Positions 1 to 6,102 of a stretch of 6,162 nucleotides of DNA are shown here, in pieces. A program made the position numbers and the translations under genes. Source of the stretch: Dictyoglomota bacterium. GTDB lineage: Bacteria > Dictyoglomota > Dictyoglomia > Dictyoglomales > Dictyoglomaceae. The stretch covers positions 1 through 6,162 of the forward strand of contig JAKOUL010000032.1 of assembly GCA_029776735.1 (NCBI GenBank), read 5' to 3'. The notes under the pieces are model-generated. The model saw only the letters and a program-made list of their open reading frames with translations. It was not told where the DNA came from and made no database searches. The first letter of the stretch is position 1. Each line of letters opens with the position of its first letter.

Positions 1-269
1 CTATTTGGAGAGGTCTTGGACTTATAGAGAATAGTGGACTTATTCTGAGAGATGAGTTTGAAGAATTTGATATAAGAAAGATATATCCCATAAAAGTCGT
101 ATCTAAAAAGGATAACCTTTGCCGATGTGGGGAAGTATTAAGAGGAGTATTAAAGCCTACAGAATGTCCTCTATATGCTAAGGTATGCACCCCTGAAAAT
201 CCAAAAGGACCTTGTATGGTGTCCTCAGAAGGCACCTGTGCAGCCTATTTTCTTTATGGAGGGGAATAG
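1..269 (+). CDS. hypD: Hydrogenase maturation protein HypD, C-terminal part (5' end outside window)
   Basis: The first full codon in frame starts at base 3, and 88 residues are readable before the TAG at 267-269. HypD is the iron-sulfur scaffold that, with HypC, holds the iron atom while CO and two cyanides are added for the [NiFe]-hydrogenase active site in the cytoplasm. The visible part is the family's C-terminal 4Fe-4S region: a CRCGEVLRG motif, then PTECPLYAKVCTPENPKGPC, then MVSSEGTCAAY. The cysteines (residues 40, 42, 55, 62, 71 and 79 of the fragment) include those that bind the cluster in known HypD proteins. The N-terminal and central domains, with the proposed catalytic cysteine, lie upstream of the window, so completeness cannot be judged. 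The stop is immediately followed by the hypE start codon, and hypD's last codons carry the hypE ribosome binding site. Identification is secure from the motifs and the neighbour. Confidence 0.95.
   Translation, partial: IWRGLGLIENSGLILRDEFEEFDIRKIYPIKVVSKKDNLCRCGEVLRGVLKPTECPLYAKVCTPENPKGPCMVSSEGTCAAYFLYGGE
258..264 (+). promoter_or_regulatory. Ribosome binding site of hypE, inside the end of hypD
   Basis: GGAGGGG lies 5 bases before the ATG at 270 and is wholly inside the hypD reading frame. It fixes the hypE start. With the adjoining TAG-ATG junction it implies that HypD and HypE are made in a coupled way, which suits two proteins that act in the same maturation complex. Confidence 0.8.
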
Positions 270-1271
270 ATGGAAGATATTATACTTCTTTCCCATGGAA
301 GTGGGGGAGAAAGCACAAGAAAACTTATTGAAGAAGAAATCCTAAAGTACTTTAGAAATGATATATTAGAAGAGCTTCTTGATTCTGCTGTATTTAATCT
401 TCATGGTAAAACTGCCTTTACCACAGACTCCTTTGTGGTATCCCCTATATTTTTCCCAGGAGGAGATATAGGGAAACTTTCCATATATGGCACTGTAAAT
501 GATCTGTCTGTTATGGGAGCAAAACCTCTTTATATAAGTGTGGGTTTCATAATTGAAGAGGGATTATCCTTTGATGAGTTTAGGAGAATTCTCCAGTCTA
601 TGAAATTAGCCAGTGAGGAATGTGGGGTAAAAATTGTTACAGGAGATACTAAAGTAGTAGAAAAGGGAAAGGGAGATAAGATATTCATTAATACTGCTGG
701 TATAGGAATAATAGAGGAGGATTTAGATTGGAGAGGAAGAAAGATAGAAGATGGAGATTTAGTGATAGTTAATGGTGGAATTGGGGAACATGGAATAGCC
801 CTTATGCTGGAAAGATTAGGTGTAAAATCAGGAGAAGAAGTGAAATCTGACCTTGCCCCTTTAAATTCCCTTACCATTCCCCTTCTTAAGAGTTCTAAAG
901 GAGTAAAATTTATGAGGGATCCTACACGAGGAGGAGTTGCAGGCATATTAAATGAGATCTCTCAAAAATACCATATAGATATAGAAGTATATGAAGAGAA
1001 GATCCCTATAAAGGATTGGGTAAAAAGTGCCAGTGAAATCTTAGGGATAGATCCTCTATATGCTGCTAATGAGGGAAAGGTAGTAATGATCGTATCAAAA
1101 GATGAGAAGGAAAAAGTTTTAGAATTTTTAAGAGTGCATCCTTTGGGAAAAGATAGTAGGGTTATAGGGGAAGCTAAGAAGGGAAATGGTAAGGTATATT
1201 TGATAACAAAGCTTGGGACTAAAAGAATCCTTGACACATTAAAAAGAGACTTACTTCCAAGAATATGCTGA
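270..1271 (+). CDS. hypE: Hydrogenase maturation protein HypE (carbamoyl dehydratase)
   Basis: HypE takes a carbamoyl group from HypF on its C-terminal cysteine, dehydrates it with ATP to a thiocyanate, and passes cyanide to the iron on the HypC-HypD complex in the cytoplasm. The protein has 333 residues, a normal length. Visible features of the PurM/AIR-synthase fold are HGSGG at 9-13, TTDSFVVSP at 51-59, GTVNDLSVMGA at 74-84, TGDTKVV at 124-130 and RDPTRGGV at 216-223. It ends in PRIC, so the catalytic cysteine is the last residue (Cys333), as the mechanism requires. The family's flexible tail is present and the enzyme looks intact. The start is set by GGAGGGG 5 bases upstream and by the family N-terminus close before HGSGG. 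It directly follows hypD and precedes a DUF362-ferredoxin gene by 13 bases. Confidence 0.97.
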   Translation: MEDIILLSHGSGGESTRKLIEEEILKYFRNDILEELLDSAVFNLHGKTAFTTDSFVVSPIFFPGGDIGKLSIYGTVNDLSVMGAKPLYISVGFIIEEGLSFDEFRRILQSMKLASEECGVKIVTGDTKVVEKGKGDKIFINTAGIGIIEEDLDWRGRKIEDGDLVIVNGGIGEHGIALMLERLGVKSGEEVKSDLAPLNSLTIPLLKSSKGVKFMRDPTRGGVAGILNEISQKYHIDIEVYEEKIPIKDWVKSASEILGIDPLYAANEGKVVMIVSKDEKEKVLEFLRVHPLGKDSRVIGEAKKGNGKVYLITKLGTKRILDTLKRDLLPRIC

Positions 1272-1276
1272 GAGGA
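1271..1276 (+). promoter_or_regulatory. Ribosome binding site of the DUF362-ferredoxin gene
   Basis: AGAGGA begins on the last base of the hypE stop codon (TGA, 1269-1271) and sits 8 bases before the ATG at 1285. It supports that start and links the gene translationally to the hyp operon. No promoter or terminator fits in the 13-base gap. Confidence 0.65.
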
Positions 1277-1284
1277 AAATCTTT

Positions 1285-2424
1285 ATGAGTTCAAAAGTTG
1301 TAGTATTTAATAGTGATTATGATAGAGATTTCATAAAAGAAAATATAAAGAAGGCTCTTTCTTATTTTGATCTTCCTGATTTTTCAGATAAAAAATTCCT
1401 TATAAAACCAAGTCTTCTTATGGCTCAAGTTCCAGAAAAAGCTATTACTACTCATCCTATAGTAATGGAAGCCATTGTAGAAACCTTAAAAGAGAAGAAT
1501 GCAAAAGAGATATATATTGGTGATACTCCTGGAAGCACTCTCTCCAATATTACTGATCTTTACAGAAAAACAGGAATGGAAGAGGTATCTAAGAAAACAG
1601 GAGCAAAACTTATTAATTTATACTCATCTGGAGCTATCACAATATCAGGAAATGGTTTAGTAGAGTCTATTCCCATAACTAAGTTTATAAAAGAGGTAGA
1701 TTATGTAATAAATGTACCAAAATTAAAAACCCATAACTTTATGCTTATGACCTGTGCCATAAAAAATCTTTTTGGACTTGTCCCTGGGACAAATAAAGCT
1801 AAGATGCATTCTCTTGCTATAACACCAAAAAATTTTGCTAAAATTCTTGTGTATATATGCGAAGAGGTAAAACCTCTCATAAATATTGTGGATGCCATAA
1901 TAGGAATGGAGGGAGAGGGTCCATCTGCAGGAAATCCCAGAAGATTTGGAAAGATCATTGTAGGAGTAGATCCTGTGGCTGTGGATACTGTCTCAAGCTT
2001 AATTCTGGGATATAGACCTGAAGAGATCTATACAAATGTTATAGCTTATGAAAGAGGATTGGGAGAAATGAATTTGGAAAATATAGAGATTATAGGGAAT
2101 ACTACGGAAGGATTATTTAATAAAGATGTAAAAAAGGGAAAAAGTCTTCATATGTTAGCCGACAAAGTCCCAGGATTTGTAAATAATATTGCTTCTTCTC
2201 TTTACTCAAGATTTGTAAAACTATATCCTGCGATTGAAGATGAAACGTGTATAAAATGTGAGATATGTGCTAACAGTTGCCCTCAAAAGGCTATTTTCCT
2301 AATAGATAATAAGATGATTATTGATTATGAAAAATGTATATCTTGTTTCTGCTGTCATGAATTATGTCCTCAAAAAGCTATAAAGCTTGAGAAAAACTTC
2401 ATTGCAAGGAGAATCTGGAGATAA
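1285..2424 (+). CDS. DUF362 domain protein with C-terminal double 4Fe-4S ferredoxin domain
   Basis: This 379-residue protein has a DUF362 domain at about 1-275 and a two-cluster ferredoxin domain at about 318-368. DUF362 hallmarks are KPSLL at 41-45, THP at 56-58, GDTPG at 79-83, the long conserved stretch from INVPKLKTH at 142-150 to KNLFGLVPG at 160-168, and DAIIGMEGEGPSAGNPRR at 203-220. The first cluster motif uses Cys322, 325, 328 and 332; the second uses Cys351, 354, 357 and 361. Both follow C-x2-C-x2-C-x3-C-P, typical of low-potential 4Fe-4S clusters. An extra Cys356 sits in the second motif. There is no signal peptide or membrane segment, so it should be cytoplasmic. The family's biochemical activity is not established. 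Its place 13 bases after hypE suggests co-transcription and, by inference, a redox role linked to hydrogenase assembly or use, but it could be an unrelated rider. Family call is firm, role is not. Confidence 0.88.
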   Translation: MSSKVVVFNSDYDRDFIKENIKKALSYFDLPDFSDKKFLIKPSLLMAQVPEKAITTHPIVMEAIVETLKEKNAKEIYIGDTPGSTLSNITDLYRKTGMEEVSKKTGAKLINLYSSGAITISGNGLVESIPITKFIKEVDYVINVPKLKTHNFMLMTCAIKNLFGLVPGTNKAKMHSLAITPKNFAKILVYICEEVKPLINIVDAIIGMEGEGPSAGNPRRFGKIIVGVDPVAVDTVSSLILGYRPEEIYTNVIAYERGLGEMNLENIEIIGNTTEGLFNKDVKKGKSLHMLADKVPGFVNNIASSLYSRFVKLYPAIEDETCIKCEICANSCPQKAIFLIDNKMIIDYEKCISCFCCHELCPQKAIKLEKNFIARRIWR

Positions 2425-2425
2425 A

Positions 2426-3490
2426 CTATTTTTCCTCCATCTCAAATATGCCCCTTCCAAAAATTGTCACAAATAGGATAAAGACAGCAAGCATAACTAA
2501 AGAAAATAAAAGGATAAAACTCATGCTTATTTCTTCGGCTCCCACAGACATTCTAAGACTACGTCCTATATAGTAAAGGGGCAAAAATTTAGCAAAAGTT
2601 TTTAGATAATCAGGTAAGAATCCCAATGGAAAATATATCCCAGAGAAAAATGCCATAACATTTAAAATTAAATTCGCTACATTATTTGCTGTTTGAGGCT
2701 CTTTAAATACGCTTGATAATAAGATACCTAAAGCCATCATGCCAAGAATTGATGTTCCAGCAGAGATAAGATATAAAACCCAATTTATTGCAAATCTAAT
2801 CCCAAATAAAAACTGAGAGATTAAAAGGACAAGAGTACAAGAGGCTAAGCTTACAAGAAAATTTCCCACAAGCATTCCAGAGATAAGAGTAGAAGCACTT
2901 ACAGGCGATACAGCAAATCTTTTTAATATGCCTTCTTTTCTGTAATATCCAAAAAGAGCAATCATTAAAAACATAGCCGAACCAATAGAAAAACTCACAA
3001 CACCTGGTATCATATAACCAAGGTCGGTAATCTTAGCCTTTCCAGGATCTATAGTCTCTTCCTCTACTTTTATAAACTTCTCTTCTATCCCAGCTTCCTT
3101 CTTAGAATAGAGGGTAGATATACTACTTCCCAAATTTCTTAGGAATGGCTTCTGCTGAAAACTTGTAAAATTTATAAGAAGTTTAAATTTATTCCCATCA
3201 AAGATAACTCCACAATCAGCATCTCCTTTTAGGACCATATCTCTCATCTCATCTTCTTTTTCTACTAAGATCACATTAGTACCTTCTAACTCCTTCACAA
3301 CTTCTGCCACATTCCCTTGTGATTTTAAGACTGAAATATTTGTTATAGGAAGCTCTTCAGATGAACCTCCAAAGACAAAGCCAAAGATGATGATAATAAT
3401 CATAGGTAGAATAAGAGAGAAGAAGAAAGTGAATTTATCTCTGTAGAAACTCTTTAATCTATATAAAGCTACACTCAAAAAGCTTTTCAT
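2426..3490 (-). CDS. ABC-2 type transporter permease (second permease of the operon)
   Basis: This is an integral membrane subunit of an ABC exporter, 354 residues long, of the ABC-2 membrane type with a large outer domain. A first membrane helix at about 22-41 is followed by an extracytoplasmic segment at about 42-158. Hydrophobic stretches follow near 161-181, 201-230, 236-260, 270-290 and 323-345, giving the usual six-helix plan. Family-typical features are the cytoplasmic loop RKEGILKRFAVSPVS at 184-198 and FFSGIYFPLGFLPDYL at 281-296. Its start overlaps the stop of the other permease gene by ATGA, with GGTGAGTGAG upstream at 3496-3505 as a plausible ribosome binding site. It should pair with that permease and the ATPase encoded just before it. 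It is the last gene of its operon and ends one base from the convergent DUF362 gene. Substrate unknown; drugs, lipids or envelope components are all possible for this family. Confidence 0.9.
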   Translation of the reverse strand: MKSFLSVALYRLKSFYRDKFTFFFSLILPMIIIIIFGFVFGGSSEELPITNISVLKSQGNVAEVVKELEGTNVILVEKEDEMRDMVLKGDADCGVIFDGNKFKLLINFTSFQQKPFLRNLGSSISTLYSKKEAGIEEKFIKVEEETIDPGKAKITDLGYMIPGVVSFSIGSAMFLMIALFGYYRKEGILKRFAVSPVSASTLISGMLVGNFLVSLASCTLVLLISQFLFGIRFAINWVLYLISAGTSILGMMALGILLSSVFKEPQTANNVANLILNVMAFFSGIYFPLGFLPDYLKTFAKFLPLYYIGRSLRMSVGAEEISMSFILLFSLVMLAVFILFVTIFGRGIFEMEEK

Positions 3491-4650
3491 GAAAACTCAC
3501 TCACCATATATTTTTTTAGTGCGATATAGAGAAAGATTACAATGTAGATTAAAGGTACTAAAACACTTAGAAATTTCGGATATGTAGAGCTCATAATCCC
3601 TAAGGAACCCCTTACACCATCACAAAGATAGGTAATAGGATTTATCAAAACAATCCATTTAATAAACCAAGGCACACCTTGAACTGGAAAATAAATTCCT
3701 CCTAAAAATTGCATAGGAAATTGAAGTATCTGACCAACTATTCCAGCAGAATTTGCACTCTTTGATACAGCAGATATGAAGAAACCCATAGCACAAAAAG
3801 TAACCGTAGATAAAAACATATAAAAAAGAAAGGCAGGATTAAAAGGATTTATAGTACTTTTATACACAAATTTACAAATTGCACTTACAACAACTATTTG
3901 AATAATAATAAAATAAGCCCTTGATAAGAAAAAAGAGCTAAAAAAGGAGATAGGAGAAAGGGATGTTACATGAAGTCTCTTATAGATCTTTCCTTCTTTA
4001 TACCAAGCAAGCTCTGAACCTATCCCTAGTAGTCCTGTAAAGAATATTGCAAGGATAAGAATGCCTGGATATAAAAAATCCACATATGAAAATGCCTCTT
4101 TTGTCCCCACAATTTCGGTCTCTACTTCATACTCTTTTATATCTTTCATCCTTTTTGCAAACTCTAAATCAAATCTTTCAAAAATATTCTTTACTATTAA
4201 AGAAGCAGTCTGGGACGTGGTACTATGTTTCAAAGAATATAATTTTATAGTGGGAGGCTCAAAACTAAGCCCAAAACTTTTAAAAGCAAAATTAGAAAGA
4301 AGTGCTGCATCAAATCCCTTAGGAATTTCTACTATACCATTGACCTTTTCAGATTTAAGATCCGATAGCATATTATCCTTAGAGGAAATACTATTAAAAA
4401 CTTTAAGATCAAAGATTTTATTCTCTCCAGAGCTTAAATTATTAAATACATCGTAGATGATATTAGAGAACTCACCTTGTTCAGGCTTTATAAGATAAAG
4501 ACTTAGATTTATTCTTTCTACATCTGTAGTAGAGGAGAAGATAGTAACAAGTATGACAAGAAGCACTATTGGAAAAGCAAGGAACCAGAATAAATAATCC
4601 TTCTGTCTAATAACAGATTTAAAAAGATAGAATGAATTCTTTAAGATCAT
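3487..4650 (-). CDS. ABC-2 type transporter permease (first permease of the operon)
   Basis: The 387-residue membrane subunit has the same plan as the permease that follows it but is clearly diverged, so the two probably form a heterodimer. The first helix is at about 19-40, an extracytoplasmic domain spans about 41-188, and further hydrophobic stretches lie near 193-214, 233-262, 272-295, 301-322 and 357-378. Recognisable motifs are the loop WYKEGKIYKRLHVTSLSP at 216-233, matching the ABC-2 'xKExGxxKRLxxxPLSP' pattern, and FLGGIYFPVQGVPWFIKW at 315-332 before the last helix. The gene overlaps the ATPase stop by ATGA (4647-4650) and overlaps the next permease start by ATGA (3487-3490), so its translation is coupled at both ends. 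The ribosome binding site is weak (AGAGAAGAAG), consistent with reliance on coupling. The substrate cannot be inferred. Confidence 0.9.
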   Translation of the reverse strand: MILKNSFYLFKSVIRQKDYLFWFLAFPIVLLVILVTIFSSTTDVERINLSLYLIKPEQGEFSNIIYDVFNNLSSGENKIFDLKVFNSISSKDNMLSDLKSEKVNGIVEIPKGFDAALLSNFAFKSFGLSFEPPTIKLYSLKHSTTSQTASLIVKNIFERFDLEFAKRMKDIKEYEVETEIVGTKEAFSYVDFLYPGILILAIFFTGLLGIGSELAWYKEGKIYKRLHVTSLSPISFFSSFFLSRAYFIIIQIVVVSAICKFVYKSTINPFNPAFLFYMFLSTVTFCAMGFFISAVSKSANSAGIVGQILQFPMQFLGGIYFPVQGVPWFIKWIVLINPITYLCDGVRGSLGIMSSTYPKFLSVLVPLIYIVIFLYIALKKYMVSEFS

Positions 4651-5582
4651 GCTTCTTCTCTCAACTGTTTACCTGTCAAAGCGAGAAAAACATCTTCAAG
4701 ATTTGGCTGTCTGATTATCTCATTAGTTATTTTAAGATCATATTTTTGAGCAGATTTTAATAACGTATCAATAGTAGAAAAAACATCATCGGTTTTTACC
4801 ACAAGCTTACTTTTTTTAGGGTTATATGAAAGACTAAGGTTCATCTCTTGAAGTTCATTTAAAAATTCCTGATTCTCCTCAATCTCTACCTCTATTATGC
4901 TTTCTCCACCTATACTTTTTATTAAATCTTCTGGAGTCCCTTCTCTTATAATCTTACCGTTATCCATAATACAAACCCAATCTGAAAGAAACTCTGCTTC
5001 TTCCATATAGTGAGTTGTAAGTACTATAGTCTTGCCTTGCTTCTTTAGATTGAGAAGGAGTTCCCATACATTTCTTCTTGCCTGAGGATCAAGCCCTGTG
5101 GTTGGCTCATCCAGAAACATAAGAATGGGATCATTAATAAGTGCAAGTCCTAACGCTAATCTCTGTTTCTGTCCTCCTGATAACTTCTCCACATAGGTGT
5201 TTGCTTTTTCTTTTAATGATACAAAACCTAAAACGTCATCTACTTCTTTTCCCCTATTATAAAAACTTCTAAACATACTTAGAGTTTCTTTTACCGTAAG
5301 GTTAGGTATGAAAGAGGTCTCTTGAAGAGATACTCCTATAATCTCTTTCTCTTCCTTACCAATTCTGTCTACAGTTCTACCAAAAATGGTAATTTTACCA
5401 CTATCAGGAGTTCTTAGTCCCTCAATAATCTCAAGAGTAGTAGTCTTACCTGCTCCATTAGGACCCAGAAGAGTAAATATTGATCCCTGCTTTATCTTAA
5501 AGCAGGGACCATCTACTGCTACCAGATTTCCATAAGTTTTTCTTAGATTTTCTACTTCTACAATAAATTTATGATTTATCAT
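4647..5582 (-). CDS. ABC-2 type exporter ATP-binding protein
   Basis: This is the cytoplasmic ATPase that powers the two permeases encoded after it. The 311 residues show a complete nucleotide-binding domain: aromatic A-loop Tyr17 in KTYG, Walker A GPNGAGKT at 40-47, Q-loop Gln87, signature LSGGQ at 134-138, Walker B LMFLDEP at 154-160 with catalytic Glu159, D-loop region GLDP at 163-166, and switch His191 in TTHYMEE. The C-terminal extension at about 228-304, ending in LEDVFLALTG, is typical of ATPases for drug- or lipid-type ABC-2 exporters. All catalytic residues are present. The start codon directly follows the stop of the upstream barrel gene (TAA-ATG) and has only a poor ribosome binding site, so translation probably depends on coupling. 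Residues 25-34 (GPCFKIKQGS) are unusual for the family and coincide with a perfect inverted repeat in the DNA. Function as an exporter ATPase is secure; the substrate is not. Confidence 0.95.
   Translation of the reverse strand: MINHKFIVEVENLRKTYGNLVAVDGPCFKIKQGSIFTLLGPNGAGKTTTLEIIEGLRTPDSGKITIFGRTVDRIGKEEKEIIGVSLQETSFIPNLTVKETLSMFRSFYNRGKEVDDVLGFVSLKEKANTYVEKLSGGQKQRLALGLALINDPILMFLDEPTTGLDPQARRNVWELLLNLKKQGKTIVLTTHYMEEAEFLSDWVCIMDNGKIIREGTPEDLIKSIGGESIIEVEIEENQEFLNELQEMNLSLSYNPKKSKLVVKTDDVFSTIDTLLKSAQKYDLKITNEIIRQPNLEDVFLALTGKQLREEA
5484..5508 (-). repeat. Perfect 11-bp inverted repeat with 3-nt loop inside the ATPase gene
   Basis: On the + strand TCCCTGCTTTA (5484-5494) and TAAAGCAGGGA (5498-5508) are exact reverse complements separated by TCT. 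In the mRNA this can form an 11-bp stem with loop AGA, at nucleotides 75-99 of the ATPase gene. It has no following T tract, so it is not a standard terminator. The codons involved encode PCFKIKQG. Confidence 0.8.
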
Positions 5583-6023
5583 TTAGAAGTAATACCTAAA
5601 CCCTAAAGCTCCATCCACATCAAAATATGTACCAGGGACTAATTCAAGGGTTGGTACTATCTCAAAGAAGAAATCTAAAGGCATTCCCTTAGGTATATAC
5701 GCTATTCCTAAAGGAAATCTTATCCCGAAACTAGTACTGCCACTTGCCAATATTCTTACCCCTATACCATAATAAAAAGGTAAAGATCCGTTAGTTATTT
5801 TGAATAATGCAAAATTATGATTTACATAATCTGCAGAAAGATGCAAAACATTAGCTGTTGTACTCCAAGCCAAACCAAAGTCTAAAGCAGTATTTTTACC
5901 TTGCCACAATTTAAAAGAAAGACCTGTAGGTTCCCCTACTATAACTCCTACCCCAAAATTTCCTGCATAAGAAATGCTAAGGAGAAAAACTAATAAAAAG
6001 AAAGGCAGAACAAATTTTCTCAT
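5583..6023 (-). CDS. Small exported protein, probable outer-membrane beta-barrel
   Basis: The 146-residue protein starts with a clear signal peptide: MRK, then a hydrophobic run, with likely cleavage after ISYA (residue 20). The mature part of about 126 residues has alternating polar/hydrophobic, glycine- and aromatic-rich strands, including GNFGVGVIVGEPTGLSFKLW at 21-40, YYGIGVRILA at 84-93, FGIRFPLGIAYIPKGMPLDF at 99-118, and a final GALGFRYYF with a C-terminal Phe. A terminal aromatic residue and GVG..GEPTG/YYGIG patterns are seen in small outer-membrane barrels that resemble the BAPKO_0422-type family. It would sit in the outer membrane after Sec export. It is first in the operon and its TAA stop abuts the ATG of the ABC ATPase, so the two are probably co-translated. 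Whether it serves the exporter or merely shares its regulation is unknown. The start is supported by GGGGTGAT 5 bases upstream and by the signal peptide. Confidence 0.75.
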   Translation of the reverse strand: MRKFVLPFFLLVFLLSISYAGNFGVGVIVGEPTGLSFKLWQGKNTALDFGLAWSTTANVLHLSADYVNHNFALFKITNGSLPFYYGIGVRILASGSTSFGIRFPLGIAYIPKGMPLDFFFEIVPTLELVPGTYFDVDGALGFRYYF

Positions 6024-6028
6024 CGCTT

Positions 6029-6036
6029 ATCACCCC
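6029..6036 (-). promoter_or_regulatory. Ribosome binding site of the barrel gene
   Basis: Read on the - strand this is GGGGTGAT, a close match to the 16S rRNA complement, 5 bases before the ATG at 6023-6021. It is the best ribosome binding site in the - strand operon, and downstream genes have weaker ones. This suggests that most ribosomes enter here. Confidence 0.75.
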
Positions 6037-6056
6037 ACTTCCTAATCAATTTTCTG

Positions 6057-6074
6057 TAAACTTTTGCAAGTTTA
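6057..6074. repeat. 18-bp palindrome, copy 1 (candidate operator)
   Basis: TAAACTTTTGCAAGTTTA consists of 7-bp perfect arms (TAAACTT / AAGTTTA) around TTGC. It lies 33 bases upstream of the barrel gene start and contains the candidate -10 element of the - strand promoter. A dimeric repressor would fit such a site; a 7-bp RNA hairpin with a 4-base loop is the alternative if transcription starts upstream. Confidence 0.6.
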
Positions 6075-6097
6075 TCAAAAAATCTAAATTTTTGCAA
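6069..6097 (-). promoter_or_regulatory. Candidate promoter of the barrel-ABC exporter operon
   Basis: On the - strand TTGCAA (6097-6092) is followed after exactly 17 bases by TAAACT (6074-6069). Each hexamer matches 4 of 6 positions of the sigma-70 type consensus. The start would fall near 6062, giving a leader of about 40 bases with the strong ribosome binding site. The -35 lies in palindrome copy 2 and the -10 in copy 1, so a protein bound at either would block RNA polymerase. In DNA this AT-rich a match of this strength is not conclusive. Confidence 0.35.
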
Positions 6098-6102
6098 GTT
6101 TA
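6085..6102. repeat. 18-bp palindrome, copy 2 (candidate operator)
   Basis: TAAATTTTTGCAAGTTTA matches copy 1 at 17 of 18 positions, and the last 13 bases (TTTTGCAAGTTTA) are identical. The single change breaks one arm pair. The copies start 28 bases apart, which is not a whole number of helical turns. It contains the candidate -35 element. Confidence 0.6.

Noticed and set aside
708..718. Internal AGAGGAGG-like ribosome binding sequence in hypE
   Set aside because: No start codon at a suitable distance; it reflects Glu-Glu codons.
530..946. Open frame of 138 codons on the - strand inside hypE
   Set aside because: It lies wholly within a well-supported hypE, lacks family features, and its composition is that of an antisense shadow.
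962..1237. Open frame of 91 codons on the - strand inside hypE
   Set aside because: Antisense shadow of a conserved gene with no ribosome binding site or recognisable motif.
1778..1792. 15-bp palindrome TTGTCCC-T-GGGACAA in the DUF362 gene
   Set aside because: It encodes part of the conserved LVPGT motif, so codon constraint explains it well; a 1-base centre also cannot form a good RNA hairpin.
1701..1958. Open frame of 85 codons on the - strand inside the DUF362 gene
   Set aside because: Antisense to the most conserved part of DUF362; no independent support.
3871..3882. TTTACAAATTGC, also present at 6099-6110 near the operon promoter
   Set aside because: A 12-base match in AT-rich DNA, inside permease coding sequence (CKFV region), is plausible by chance and the copy here has no palindrome.
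4061..4456. Open frame of 131 codons on the + strand inside the first permease gene
   Set aside because: Antisense to the permease outer domain; no signal or motif of its own.
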